Positions 1 through 47,666 of a stretch of DNA of 64,000 nucleotides are shown one piece after another. This DNA comes from Fragum whitleyi. Its lineage: Eukaryota; Mollusca; Bivalvia; Cardiida; Cardiidae. Within the stretch, counting starts at the first letter, position 1; each line of letters begins with the position of its first letter. The notes below the pieces were generated by a model, which made no database searches, had not been told where the DNA came from, and saw only the letters and a list, made by a program, of their open reading frames with translations. A program made the translations under genes and the position numbers. The stretch is taken from NCBI GenBank assembly GCA_948146395.1, contig OX411543.1, positions 58,457,689 through 58,521,688 of the forward strand, written 5' to 3'.

Positions 1-95
1 AAATTGATAAACGATCTATAAAGGGATGTTATAATTTGTTCATAAGATATCTTTTCACGGAAGTTTTAAAGGAACGGGTGCTTTCGATGTCTGAG

Positions 96-690
96 CTACT
101 GTGGCAGGCAGTTCCAAGCGACAATACCCTGATATGCAAATTTCTTTTCACCAAACGTCCTTACTTTTGACAAAGCAAACCGACCAGTGTCATTAAAGGC
201 AATATCCCTATCAAAAAAAAAAAAAAAAAACCCAGATGAAACAGCGGATATCCTAGACCTAGTAAAACGACCATGAACTTGTCTCAGGGGAATAAAATGT
301 TCTCTTAGGTAATCAGGAGCCATACCTTTATGAATTTTGTGAACATGACAGAGAGTTAATTGTCAAACACGTCTGTTGACAGCTAACCAATTTAGCGATT
401 TTAATTGCTCGGCTCCTACATGAGACCTACTACCCAAGTCCAAGACAAAACGAGTTAATTTCTTCTGGGTGGTCTGGAGTCTATCTTTCCAGTACTGGCT
501 TAAGCTTGGGTACCAGAAGGAACAAACATAATCAAAATGCATGATACATTTAAATAACTTTGACTTTTCGGTCGGAGTTTTGACCCAAAGAGAATTGATT
601 CGGTCTTGCCAAGATGGAGTGAATGCTTGTTATCAACAAGGCATCCACTCTCACTTTCTAGTTCTGAAGATAAAACTGACTCCAATTCAC
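96..690 (-). pseudogene. Non-LTR retrotransposon RT C-terminal fragment
   Basis: Decayed end of a LINE-type reverse-transcriptase ORF. Reading leftwards: NKHSLHLGKTESILFGSK (end of the RT domain), then FDYVCSFWYPSLSQYWKDRL, a KLTRFVLDL stretch, KIHKGMAPDYL, and FAYQGIVAWNCLPQ, a common LINE C-terminal motif. It has an in-frame TGA near 369, a likely frameshift near 540, and a T-run encoding poly-Phe. It lies in the intron after ABCC exon 16, in the same orientation. Confidence 0.8.
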
Positions 691-37927
<37,237 letters not shown>

Positions 37928-37929
37928 TG

Positions 37930-37941
37930 TCACTCTATCAT
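37930..37941 (-). promoter_or_regulatory. Possible three-codon upstream ORF
   Basis: On the minus strand an ATG-ATA-GAG-TGA mini-ORF ends three bases before the main ATG. If the 5' UTR includes it, it could lower or condition translation of the transporter. I cannot see the transcription start, so this is inference. Confidence 0.35.
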
Positions 37942-38500
37942 TTGGAATGGCGTAATCCGAAACTCTTTACCTATAGATACGAAAAGCAATGCCAGTTGGG
38001 GTCAATTTAATCTTTATGAATGATTATTGCGAAATCCTAGAAAGATTCCGTTTTATCTTCGTAATATTTCGGTTTTATTTTTGTATCTCCTGAGTCTACA
38101 TGAACCGATACCAATTCCCATGTTTTACTCATGCGCAACGGTAAGTATCATCCCAGCCGATTCAAATGAATACCTACAACATAGGGTTTCGATGAGAAAT
38201 AAACATTTTAGACTTGCATTACCCCCTCTAATCTGTACCCCTGAAAATACTACTCAACTTTTGTTAGGGATAAAAATGAAAGCCCAATTATTTTCCTTGA
38301 GATATATCGTTCGTACTAAGACAATTTATATCTATTCCCTTTACATTGCAAAAAAAAAAGCATCACCCGCGCATACCAAAAACTCGGCAGCATTGTAATC
38401 AAAACCTTCTACAGACACTTGTAAACGCTTAAATATTTTTGGAATAAGGTAATTAATGCATTATTTCCTATTTATTTAACATTTGTGTGTATTTCTGTCT
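37942..38500. other. ABCC upstream region
   Basis: Should contain the 5' UTR and core promoter for the minus-strand gene. I see no convincing TATA box or CpG-rich stretch. A 123-codon plus-strand frame (38027-38398) has no motif and is not called. Confidence 0.4.
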
Positions 38501-38689
38501 ATTTATCGTCGCTACCGTAGGACATGCCTATATGAGTGAAGCACCCAGAAGACGGTTAGTTGTTACGAGGGATAGTGCAAGGATACATGACGAAACTACT
38601 GCTGAAATCCGCCATGTTTCTACAAAGTGCTAGGCTCGCGGGACCTCGGTTTAACGTCTAATCATAAAGACAATTAGTGTGTTAGTGTG

Positions 38690-38775
38690 CCATCCCGGGA
38701 ATCGAAACAACGCGGTCAAACTTCAATGGTTTTGAAGTCCGCTGCTCTACCAACTGAGCTAAGCGGGCTGACGAT
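38690..38775 (-). mobile_element. tRNA-like SINE head
   Basis: Minus strand: GCTTAGCTCAGTTGGTAGAGC (good A box and D-arm), a CTTCAAA loop, then GTTTCGATTCCCGGG (B box). The variable region is too long and the acceptor ends pair poorly for a working tRNA. SINE body sequence may continue left to about 38500. Confidence 0.6.
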
Positions 38776-39263
38776 TTTTTTTTAACATCAATTGGAAAAT
38801 TTTAACGACTAAGATTTAACTGTCAAGATTCTCCCTTCCCAGAGATTTCATTACTCGCGTCGAATATGTGGGACTTTTTAGGAACCGAGATCAAGTCTCT
38901 CTAATGAATCGAATTCGTGAGTTTATCATCGAGAAGCGCAATCGGGAGCCTTCGGCGATTATACGGAATAGACCTCGGGAATAATAAGGGCTCAGCCACT
39001 AAAAATCGCCTTTTCGCACGTAGGTTTATATGACGTCACAAACACCAAGGAGTATTTGAGTAAAACAAAATCAACGAAAGATTAAATATAATTAAGCATA
39101 ATATAATTAGTTTTACTGCGTTTTATAATCAAATTACAATATGCTACATAAAATCTGCATAGGCGAATCGGAAGGCATCGTAGAAATTTAATTTTCTGGG
39201 GGAGTATTGACCAAAGCAGGCCTATCACAAGGAGCCGTATTACCTAAGAAATGGAAAAAAAGA

Positions 39264-39474
39264 TTCGGTGTCGCTGTCATAACGCAGTTGGTAGCGCGTC
39301 GAAATTTGATCCCTTAAGTCCCGGGTTCGATTCTCAACGTCGACACTGATCCTTTTTGACTATTTGTCTTACACAAATGGGTTTGATAATCGTAAACCAA
39401 TGCGGGATAGCAGCTGGAGGCTAGGAAAGGTAAATGTTAGTACTGCTTTGAGGAATACCAGGATTCCATTTTTA
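39264..39474 (+). mobile_element. tRNA-derived SINE, 3'-truncated
   Basis: Head GTCGCTGTCATAACGCAGTTGG...GGGTTCGATTCTC, then the shared body (GTTTGATAATCGTAAACCAATG, GCTGGAGGCTAGGAAAGG). It ends abruptly at TTTTTAGCTCCACTGG, the start of the 165-bp-unit repeat, which appears to have inserted into it. Confidence 0.75.
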
Positions 39475-39916
39475 GCTCCACTGGCTGAAAGCCACTGGGG
39501 CTATTGTCATGGCGTTGTGTCCGTCGTGCGTCCGTCCGTGCGTCCGTGCGTGCGTCCGTCCGGTCGTAAACTTTTCTTTAAAAATCTTCTCCTCAGAAAC
39601 TACTGGATGGATTTCAACCAAACTTCACAGGAATGATCCTTGGGTGACCCTCTTTCAAAGTTGTTCAAGAGATTTTGATCCAATGAAAAACATGGATTTA
39701 AGGGGCGTGGCTAATTTCCAAATATGGTAAAAAGTGAGTTTTCTCAGATTCTAATCAATGGATACCAATTAAATTTTACATGAATGATCCTTGGGTGACC
39801 CTTTATCAGTCTACAAAAAATCATCGTGATCGGATGGAAAATATGCATTTTATGGGCGGAGGTCATTTCTCTATATGTTATATAGTGGAAACTTTGAAAA
39901 TCATTTTCTCAGAGTG

Positions 39917-41511
39917 CAGGGCGTCAACTTCTGTCCTATATCCTATATTTGTCCTATATTTTGATGGCTGTCCTATATTGTCCTATATTTCAAAGGTGTC
40001 CTATATAGTGAACACCTTTGCTATATTTCCAGAATATAATATAGTGAAAAGAAAAGAGGTGGTCATTAATTTTAATAACTACAGCTCCATATTAAAGTGA
40101 AACTGTTTTGAAGTATATGTAAAATGAACTATACTGAGTTAATTGTGATTGTCTAATGTCTAAGGTCCTTTGGGCGTCATCCACAATTTCTTTATCTTCT
40201 ACTATAAATTAGTAGACCAATCTTGATGAAACTCAGTATAAAATGTTCCTTGGACTATTTTGTACCAAAGTTGTTCAAAATTGAGTATATCACTCTGAAG
40301 TCTGTTTCCATGACATCTGTAAAATGCTATGTAAAGCTTTTCTAAAACCCAGAAGGCAGACAGCTTCAATATCTGTCATGTATCATCAGCTAGAAGATCT
40401 CTACTAAGTTAGTTTTCATCATGTCTTTCCTGTTTGGGGTAATATTTTGGCTCTATCTGGGCAAAACCCATATTGCATAGAAATAAAGGAGAGAATCTTT
40501 TAAAAATCTTCTTCAAATCAGAAGGCAGATAACTTTCATATCTGGTATTTAGCATCATCTTGTGGACCTCTACTAAGTTTTTTTTTTATTTCATGTCTTT
40601 GCACAGCCACAAACCATATTACATAGATTTAAAGGAGAAAATCATCAAAATCTTCTCTTAGACTAGAAGGCAGACAGCTGTTGTATTGAGCTGAAAATTT
40701 ATAGCAATCTTAGAAAAAAATATTATCCTCCTAAACTACTTGGTCAATCATGCAATAACTTGGGAGGATAGTTCTTGGGTGAAGCTCTACCAAAGTTGGG
40801 AAAAGACTTTAATTCTATCTAAAATTCTGATTGCCAGGGTAGATGGAAATGCCAAAAGTAAGGAAAATCTTATTAACAATTCACTTCCTTAACAAAGCTG
40901 AAACTTGACAGGGATATTTCTTTGGTGCCCCTCTATCATATTTGCTAAAGGATTTAATTTCATGACAAAACATTGGTTGCCAAGGTAACAGATAGATCTA
41001 AAATTAAGAAAAAAAATCCTAATTCTTTCTTTCAAAGTCCCCTTGTATGTGTGAAGCGATATGCTTTTAGCAAAAATTTTAGTATACTACTTTTAACGGG
41101 TAAATGAAGGTCTAAAGGTTGTGTTCTGTTGTATTAAAATGTTCGCATTATTTCATCTTAAAACTTCAATATGGGTTTTTAATCGTAGACCAATGCGAGA
41201 AAGCAGCTGCAGGCTAGGAAAGAATGTGATGGTTGTACTGGTGAGAGAAATACCATGAAACCATTGTTAGGTGCTCTAGCCGCCACAATATAACTGAAAA
41301 AATGTTGAAAGCGGCGTTAAACTCCATTCAATTAATCAATCGATCATCTTAAAACTTATACTTTGTAGTAAGAAATAATGATAAAATGGTGGTAGAGGAT
41401 GGCTATTGGGACATTTGCAACCATAAGTATTGTCCTATATTTGTCCTATATTTTTACTCTGAAATGTCCTATATTTCTATATAGTTTTCAAAATTTTGAG
41501 TTGACGCCCTG
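39917..41511. mobile_element. 1,595-bp DNA transposon nested in family J
   Basis: Ends CAGGGCGTCAACT...AGTTGACGCCCTG (13-bp inverted repeats), flanked by AGAGTG on both sides (39911-39916 and 41512-41517). GTCCTATAT occurs five times near the left end and three near the right, all on the plus strand. Inside are a reverse copy of the 5631-6907 repeat (about 40170-40730) and a SINE tail (41173-41345). No transposase. The 6-bp duplication leaves the superfamily open. Confidence 0.88.
41173..41345 (+). mobile_element. SINE 3' half, nested
   Basis: ATCGTAGACCAATGCGAGAAAGC, GCTGCAGGCTAGGAAAG, ATTGTTAGGTGCTCTAGCCGCC and GCGGCGTTAAACTCC then CAAT repeats: the conserved tail of the SINE family, without its tRNA head. 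Confidence 0.8.
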
Positions 41512-42403
41512 AGAGTGTAATCGATGGATATCAACCAAATTTCATTGGAATGATCCTTGAGTGACCCTTTATCAGTCTACAATAAATCATTGTGACCGGA
41601 TGGAAAATATGCATTTTATGGGCGGAGGTCATTTCTCTATATGTTATATAGTGGACACTTTGAAAATCATTTTCTCAGAATGGAATGGATGGATATCTAC
41701 CAAATTTCACTGGAATGATCCTTGGGTGACCCTTTATCAGTCTACAAAAAATCATTGTGATCGGATGGAAAATATGCATTTTATGGGCAGAGGTCATTTC
41801 TTAATATGTTATATAGTGGAAACTTTGAAAATCATTTTCTCAGAATCTGATTTTTGGATATCAACCAAATTTCACTGGAATGATCATTGAGTGACCCTTT
41901 TTCAGTGTATTAAAAATTATTTTGATTGGATGAAAAATAAGCATTTTATGGGTGGAGGTCATTTCTTGATATGTTATATAGTGGAAACTATGAAAATCAT
42001 TTTCTCAGAATGTAACCAATGGATATCAATCAAAAACTTTTGGTATGATCTTTGGGTGACCCATTATCTTGCAGCCAAAAATCATTTTGATTTGATGAAA
42101 AATATGTCTTTTAGGAGCGGAGGTCATTTCTCTATATGTTATATAGTTCAAACTTTGAAAATCATTTTCAACATCAGTAGAACCCCAAATATCTAAAAAT
42201 CAAGTCAAAACATTTATTTGCTTTTACAAGAATTTCAAGCCTGTGGAGCGACTCAAGCCATTCATGGCTTTCTAGTTAGGTGATCCAGCCGCTATGACAT
42301 GACCGTATAATTGTTAAAAGGGGCGGAAAAACCTATTCAAAAAAAAAAAAAAAAAAAAAAAACGACCGCCAGCGTTACTTGATTTTACTGCCGACTTTCT
42401 CGC

Positions 42404-42426
42404 GATAATACACACACACACACACA
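42404..42426. repeat. CA microsatellite
   Basis: About ten CA units, following an A-run at 42338-42362. Confidence 0.8.
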
Positions 42427-42552
42427 CTATTAGGTTAATCCTCTACTTTCACTTTTCAAGACCACTTTTCACCATAGTGATTTTTTGAAATTATAATTTC
42501 ATGTATATACAGCGTGTTTGAATATAGATATGTTAACTTGGATAATAACGCC

Positions 42553-42900
42553 GTCATTTTTATTACTTATCTTATAACTATACAAATATCCGTATGATAA
42601 CAACCCGTATGATATTTTTTATGATATCACATAGTTATTTTTAGAACAATAATATCATACAGTTATTTTTAGAAACTAGCATTTAAGTTAGAAACATCGA
42701 CTAAAACAAGACAAAAAGAGGTTATAAGATAAATATAATACGTACTAAGTGTATTGTATGAAAAAATATCTAACTCGGTTGTGAGAATTGGTAATTGTCT
42801 CGGCAGAGCCTCGACAATGATCAATTCTCCCAACCTCGTTAGATATTTTTTTCCATACAAAACACTAAGTACGTATTATATATTTCTCCTCTTTGTAAAC
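42553..42900. mobile_element. Family D repeat, reverse copy
   Basis: GATATTTTTTATGATATC stem, TACGTACTAAGTGTATTG, the GGCAGAGCCTCGACAATGATC palindrome and CACTAAGTACGTATTATAT mirror 20636-21113. Flanking blocks also pair with each other (GAAAAAATATCTAAC with GTTAGATATTTTTTTC). Confidence 0.7.
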
Positions 42901-42918
42901 ATGCGCAGATCGAGAAGA

Positions 42919-42948
42919 GGGGGCCGGGGGCCGGGGGGGGGGGAGGGG
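42919..42948 (+). repeat. G-quadruplex-prone G tracts
   Basis: G5-CC-G5-CC-G11-A-G4 on the plus strand: four G-runs with short loops. It lies just beyond the family D copy. Confidence 0.75.
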
Positions 42949-43162
42949 AATCAATGGTACTCTTCGGAATTTCGACATAAAACATAATACTTAGTTATAA
43001 GATATGGAACGTATGTATCATATCCTTGTTCAAGCTGTAGTTGCATATTTTGCCCATCCACTGAGGAAAATTATTGAACTTGAACATTTTCATTAGAACA
43101 ATTACGATTAAAAATCTCGATCCGCGTGTGGTATCTTTCTAAGAGTAAACAAGTTTATTTTC

Positions 43163-43232
43163 TAGGGATCAGCGTAAAACTATTGTAAGCGCGTATATAT
43201 TTATAGGCACTTACAATAGTTTTGCTCTGATC
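43163..43232. repeat. Palindrome
   Basis: GATCAGCGTAAAACTATTGTAAG pairs with CTTACAATAGTTTTGCTCTGATC around a TATATATTTATA loop. Layout matches the hairpin at 14505-14590. Confidence 0.75.
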
Positions 43233-43843
43233 AATAAATTTCTCATAATTGTGAAAGAAAAACGACCAATCCCGACAAAACATTATCATCTGTTCGGTTG
43301 TGCTCTTCTTTTAATCTTATCAGTGTATGTATTCTATTTGTGGTTGGAGTATTTCCTAATCGTCGTAATCAAATATTACGGTATTTCGTAGTTGCGCTCT
43401 TTTGGAAATGTATCTAGATGTAAGGTCGTAAGGCGACCGAACCCTAGTAACTACAGCTAAGAGAAGGTGCAGTTAGAAGGTTTTGGTATCCGATCGAGGA
43501 AAAATGAACTGTTTTGTAAGTGTGTCAAATGAAATACGACGTGAAATCGTAAAACAAACGTTACTTAGTAAGTATAAATAAACAAAATGTAGTCAAAGAT
43601 CGAAAGCTACCTTTTAGCATAATCGAATTAGACTGATTTTGCTGAATTTGTATTTATGGGTTTAATGGAATCTTCAGAAATTAATGACATGCAGTTAAAT
43701 AGAAAAGAAAAATAATATTTATAGACCCAGACAATGTTCTAAAAGGGAAACTTTTCGGTCCTGGCCAGACCTTGCAGTTCGCGCAGTCTAAACAGCGTAT
43801 ACACTTTTCGCACATTTAAGATAGTCCCTTTTCTTATATGTTT

Positions 43844-44258
43844 TACAGGTAACAGTATCGTGAAACCGACACTCTTTCATTTTGGAATGAGTTTTGAACG
43901 AAGGAATGACTGCACAGGCAGAAATTTGAGTGCAATTAAACGGAGGTATTACAATATCGCAAATTTTTTCAGGATGAACAAAATTATCAACATTCATTAC
44001 ATTCTTTTAATATCTCCCTTTTTCTTCAGGAATCAACCAGACGCTATTAATTTCATTTTGTCAGAGATATCGCGTTTATTCTAGCTTTATTTCTTTTGAG
44101 TGTAGTTGTTGGTCGTATCGTTTTTAGTCATCGTGGAGCGTTTTTTGAAATCTTTTAGTGGGTGTTTGGTATGAATGAATGGATGGAGCGCTGAGTGAGC
44201 GACTTAAATGGTTTTGATTGAGATTAATGTCAAATTTAAGATGTAAATAGCCGTATAA
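43844..44258 (-). mobile_element. Family B MITE, reverse
   Basis: TACAGGTAACAGTATCGTG at the left; GAATGAATGGATGGAGCGCTGAGTGAGCG near the right; GGAGGTATTACAATATCGC / ATTACATTCTTTTAATATCTCCC decayed stem. Confidence 0.75.
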
Positions 44259-45023
44259 TGGGTCACATATATTTTCACAATCTATAGCCGAACCAATATA
44301 GAAAGTTCAATATTTAGGTATTACATGTATTTTGAAAGGATTTTTAATTCAAGGTCGATTTATATTTGCTTACTTTAAGATTGACATGTATGCAAATAAT
44401 GACCAGCCAAACAAAAGGAAGGTCAAAATTATGAAACCACCATGAAAATAACAAATACATCGTTTTATTTCTGCAACGTCAGCAGAATTAGTATAAAGAA
44501 TAAAATAATGGCGTATCATTCTCAAAAATTAAGATTTTTTCAGTCGTTATTCAAGAATCTAAAGATAATTATATAAGGATACGATGATTTCACGTCCGTG
44601 ACTTAAAAGAGTAGCGTTGGCGACGTCGAATGTTTTCACTTAAAGTTTCGAGATTGGCCGAGTGGTATTCCGAATGACGAAAGCGTATGTTGGCTTGGGT
44701 GCTGCAATCAAAGGTCAGGCTCTAAGAAGAAATAGTTACAACCTTAATTCATTTAATCCTATGCACGAAATACAGCAGAGGTCTAGCACTTAGCTGAACC
44801 TAATTTTCAAACTTTTACTGTTATCTAAACACGTAAACAGTGAGGCAAAAGAAACATATCATTTTTCCTAACCAGAATATTTGCGGCTTCAACGACCTAG
44901 GAAGTAATTAATGGCCGGAGAGGATCCAAAAATAGTCCTATTTTTGATAAGGTGATGGAGAGCCCCTCTCATGTTGCCTTACATCGAGCACGTGAAGAAA
45001 CTTTTACGGATCTCAACAGAAGT
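44259..45023. other. Intergenic, no clear feature
   Basis: AT-rich. A GGCCGAGTGGTATTCCGAATGACG piece at 44655-44680 resembles a Leu/Ser tRNA D-arm but lacks a B box, so I do not call a tRNA. Confidence 0.45.
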
Positions 45024-45334
45024 TGTGTCATGTTTTTTGGGTTTTTTTAATTGAATGGAGTTTAACGCCGCTTTCAACATTTTTTTCAGTTACATCGCGG
45101 CGGCTGGAGCACCTAACAATGGTTTCCTGGTATTTTTCTCACCAGTCAACCACCGCACCCTTTCCTAGCCTCCCGCTGCTATCTCACACAGATCTACGAT
45201 TATCAACCCATTGGTGAGAGACAAATTGTCGAAGAGAATGAGTGCCGTCGTCGGGGATCGAACCCGGGACCTCTAGATTGACAGTCCGTCGCGCTACCAA
45301 CTGCGCTATGACGGCGGCTACGAATGTGTCATGT
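45024..45334 (-). mobile_element. tRNA-derived SINE with 10-bp target duplications
   Basis: Head at 45243-45318 on the minus strand: CATAGCGCAGTTGGTAGCGCG, a CTGTCAA (Asp-like) loop and GGTTCGATCCCCG. The body reaches a T-rich tail boundary at about 45034. Duplications of TGTGTCATGT flank it (45024-45033, 45325-45334). Confidence 0.85.
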
Positions 45335-45419
45335 ATCCTATCTACGCAAACTTTATATGTGAAGATCACGCAGTCTGACGAGGAGCGATAATTTTCGCAC
45401 TTCCTAGGTCCAAGTATAT

Positions 45420-45682
45420 GTGACCCGTCACGCAAAAAACACTATCTTGGAACGCCGTATGACAAGTATTTGAAAAGGGATTGGTTCCAGATTAGGTCAA
45501 CCAGAAGTAGCGTTTCAAAAATTTCTTTCACAGGAAGGTAAAATGATCATTCTAGATTCAGAAACTAATCAAAGTGCGAAAAGTTTCGACCCTAGTCAGC
45601 CTGCGCAACTCGCGCAGTCTGACTAGGGTCGAAACTTTACGCACTACCCAGATGATCCCTTTTCGCATGACGACTCTCGTAT
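45420..45682. mobile_element. Family C MITE
   Basis: TATATGTGACCCGTCACGC at the left, CAGATGATCCCTTTTCGC at the right with TATATA beyond; central CCTAGTCAGCCTGCGC...GCGCAGTCTGACTAGG palindrome (about 45592-45628). Confidence 0.78.
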
Positions 45683-46309
45683 ATATTTATACAAATTGAC
45701 ATACGTACCCACAAATTATCCGTACACAAGTAATCCATTGTCAGTCTTGCTATTTTGCCATGTTGAGGTAGTTTTATAGACAGTATCGTCAATCTAAACT
45801 GAAATTTAAATATCCAATACGGTGTGAAATGAAGGGTAGATCGAATTATTATAATCCCATATACAACGTTAATACGATATACTTTCCTTTCATGCTTTTC
45901 GATTGTGTTGATTGTCAAAAAATCTCTGTGGTTTACAAGTTGATAATTTCACCTATAAAACCAGTGAAATTACCTAAATGATAAGCCTCACTATGCTTTG
46001 CATCAATGTGTTATGCTTTTTGGTGACACCTTACCTAGGCTTGTTTGGCTTATTTGTCTGAACACGTCACTATACGTGTATTAATACGCTTCATGCGAAT
46101 AGTGAAACTACTGTTTTTCGTGAAAGACCTCTGACATTTGATTTTGAGAGTTACCAGCTATATTTTCACTTATGGCTCTCGGCCTCGTATCCTTTAGTGT
46201 CCAGTATTTCAGAAAGTATTTAACGTACGTCTTTAGTTCTTTATTCTAGATCATATCTATTACGTCAAAACAGCGCAACATTTTCTCATAGATGGGCGTC
46301 TGTCAAATC

Positions 46310-46345
46310 GAACCTACGAGGGGTGTTCCAAACGTTCGCGCAAAT
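46310..46345 (+). mobile_element. Mariner-type terminus (solo)
   Basis: CCTACGAGGGGTGTTCCAAA followed by CGTTCGCG resembles the 5' end of mariner elements (ACGAGGGGTGTTC...AAGTTCGCG). No matching opposite end or transposase was found nearby. Confidence 0.45.
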
Positions 46346-46518
46346 ATCTCGAAAACTGTTCGTCAGAAATCATTGAAATTACCACATAATGAATTTTAAA
46401 CATTAATGATATAAGATAATGTACAATATTTTTATCCAACGAATTCACATAACACGCTCATCAGGCGTTGTCATAGAACATGCATAACGTCAAGCGGAGC
46501 ACGAACTAATTTTCACAC

Positions 46519-46683
46519 TTAAGGTAGTGAACCCGTAATAGTTCTGCAACATTTTTAGGGTAAAGAGCTTTAACAGTGATAACCGATGTTTCCTAATGGT
46601 TTTCATTAGGAAACCTCGGTCAACATTCTGAAAGATCATGAGTTCCGAAATGATGCGGAACTATTACGGGTCCACTGCCTTAA
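46519..46683. mobile_element. 165-bp TTAA MITE (family E), copy 2
   Basis: TTAAGGTAGTGAACCCGTAAT at the left, ATTACGGGTCCACTGCCTTAA at the right. Same 165-bp span as 23174-23338 with scattered substitutions. Central CCTAATG..CATTAGG loop. Confidence 0.88.
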
Positions 46684-46904
46684 GGATACTAATACATGAG
46701 GTCGAATAAAGTGCCCTGACCGACGATGGTGGAAGATGGACTTAAGCCACCAGGACTTCAATGTTGCAACATCGAGTTGCATTTTCCGACTAAAAGTAAT
46801 TGAGAAATTGAGTCTAGGTGATAGCAGAGGATCGAAAGCATTGTCACTGACACCTAGTTGAGCATTTCCTCAGAGATATTTCCTGTACTCGCCTTGTTGC
46901 CGGC

Positions 46905-47130
46905 TTAACCCTTCGCTGTTTAATCCCTGATTTTTACGTGCCTGTGATTTTATGGTGGAGAAAACATTGTGAAAAAAGAAGTTATTGCATCTGACAAGCA
47001 ATTTCTTTTTTTTCCTCACTATTTTCTACCCTACTGAATGGTTATTTTTCAAAAACCCACTTTAAATTTTCGTCTGCAAAACCTTTGAATTTGGACAGGG
47101 CCAAAATTTTGTTAAACAGGAAAGTGTTAA
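46905..47130. mobile_element. 226-bp TTAA MITE (family G)
   Basis: Starts TTAACCCTTCGCTGTTTAATC and ends GTTAAACAGGAAAGTGTTAA. Central stem: GAAAACATTGTGAAAAAAGAAG.TATTGC with GCAATTTCTTTTTTTTCCTCAC. A reverse copy is at about 53080-53306. Confidence 0.7.
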
Positions 47131-47242
47131 GGGGTGAAATAGGTCTAAAATTCTGATTTGACAAGTTGACCTACAGAGATATTGAAGATTAGTTTAAGAG
47201 CATTATGACCTTAAAGATGACAGTTCAATATAGCGTAAATAA

Positions 47243-47666
47243 ATAGAGGATAATCGTTTGTTTCAGTGTAAGATCGATTTATATTTCATTGAGTGAACAA
47301 CGAAAGCTATATTTTCACGAGTGGCAGAGTCACGAGTGAACATGTAGTTTTTGTTGTTCACGAAATGAAATATTAATCGGTCTTACACGAAAAACAAACG
47401 ATTATTCTATTTCTTTTAAAGCAAAAATGAGACAAAATGTAAAATTTCTAGGACATATTTTCGTAAAACGCGTCATTTTGCGCGTGATTGCTATGCAACG
47501 TTCATTGTGACGTCACTTATTTCTCCCCTCATAGATGACGTCAGATAGGATGAAATGCACAAAAGCAGGGTTTAAGTTTTTGATAATTTCACTGCTTTTG
47601 CGGTGAGATTATCAAGTGATAATCTACCGTTATTTCTCGATAAACCACCGCAAAGCAGTAAAGAAA
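47243..47666 (+). mobile_element. Family A hairpin MITE, copy 3 (424 bp)
   Basis: Same structure and length as copies 1 and 2; both TGACGTCA octamers intact (about 47508 and 47536). A shorter reverse relic lies at 47985-48200. Confidence 0.85.

Larger units (their letters stand above)
39475..42340 (+). repeat. Repeat with 165-bp tandem units (family J), interrupted
   Basis: Begins CTCCACTGGCTGAAAGCCACTGGGG with a GTGCGTCC microsatellite. Units with GAATGATCCTTGGGTGACCC and GGAGGTCATTTCTCTATATG follow. Unit marks at 39785, (insertion), 41551, 41716, 41881 and 42046 are 165 bp apart once the insertion at 39917-41511 is removed. It ends in a SINE-like tail (GGTGATCCAGCCGCTATGAC) and an A-run. 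A shorter copy is at 48818-49665. Confidence 0.8.

Noticed and set aside
38027..38398. 123-codon plus-strand ORF upstream of ABCC
   Set aside because: No motif, no codon pattern I can defend, and a position that fits the gene's promoter region.
38695..38770. Functional tRNA gene
   Set aside because: Good A and B boxes but poor acceptor pairing and an over-long variable region; it looks like a SINE head. The same applies to 8800-8876, 2371-2443 and 45243-45318.
44655..44735. Ser/Leu tRNA-like GGCCGAGTGG
   Set aside because: No B box or acceptor pairing found downstream.
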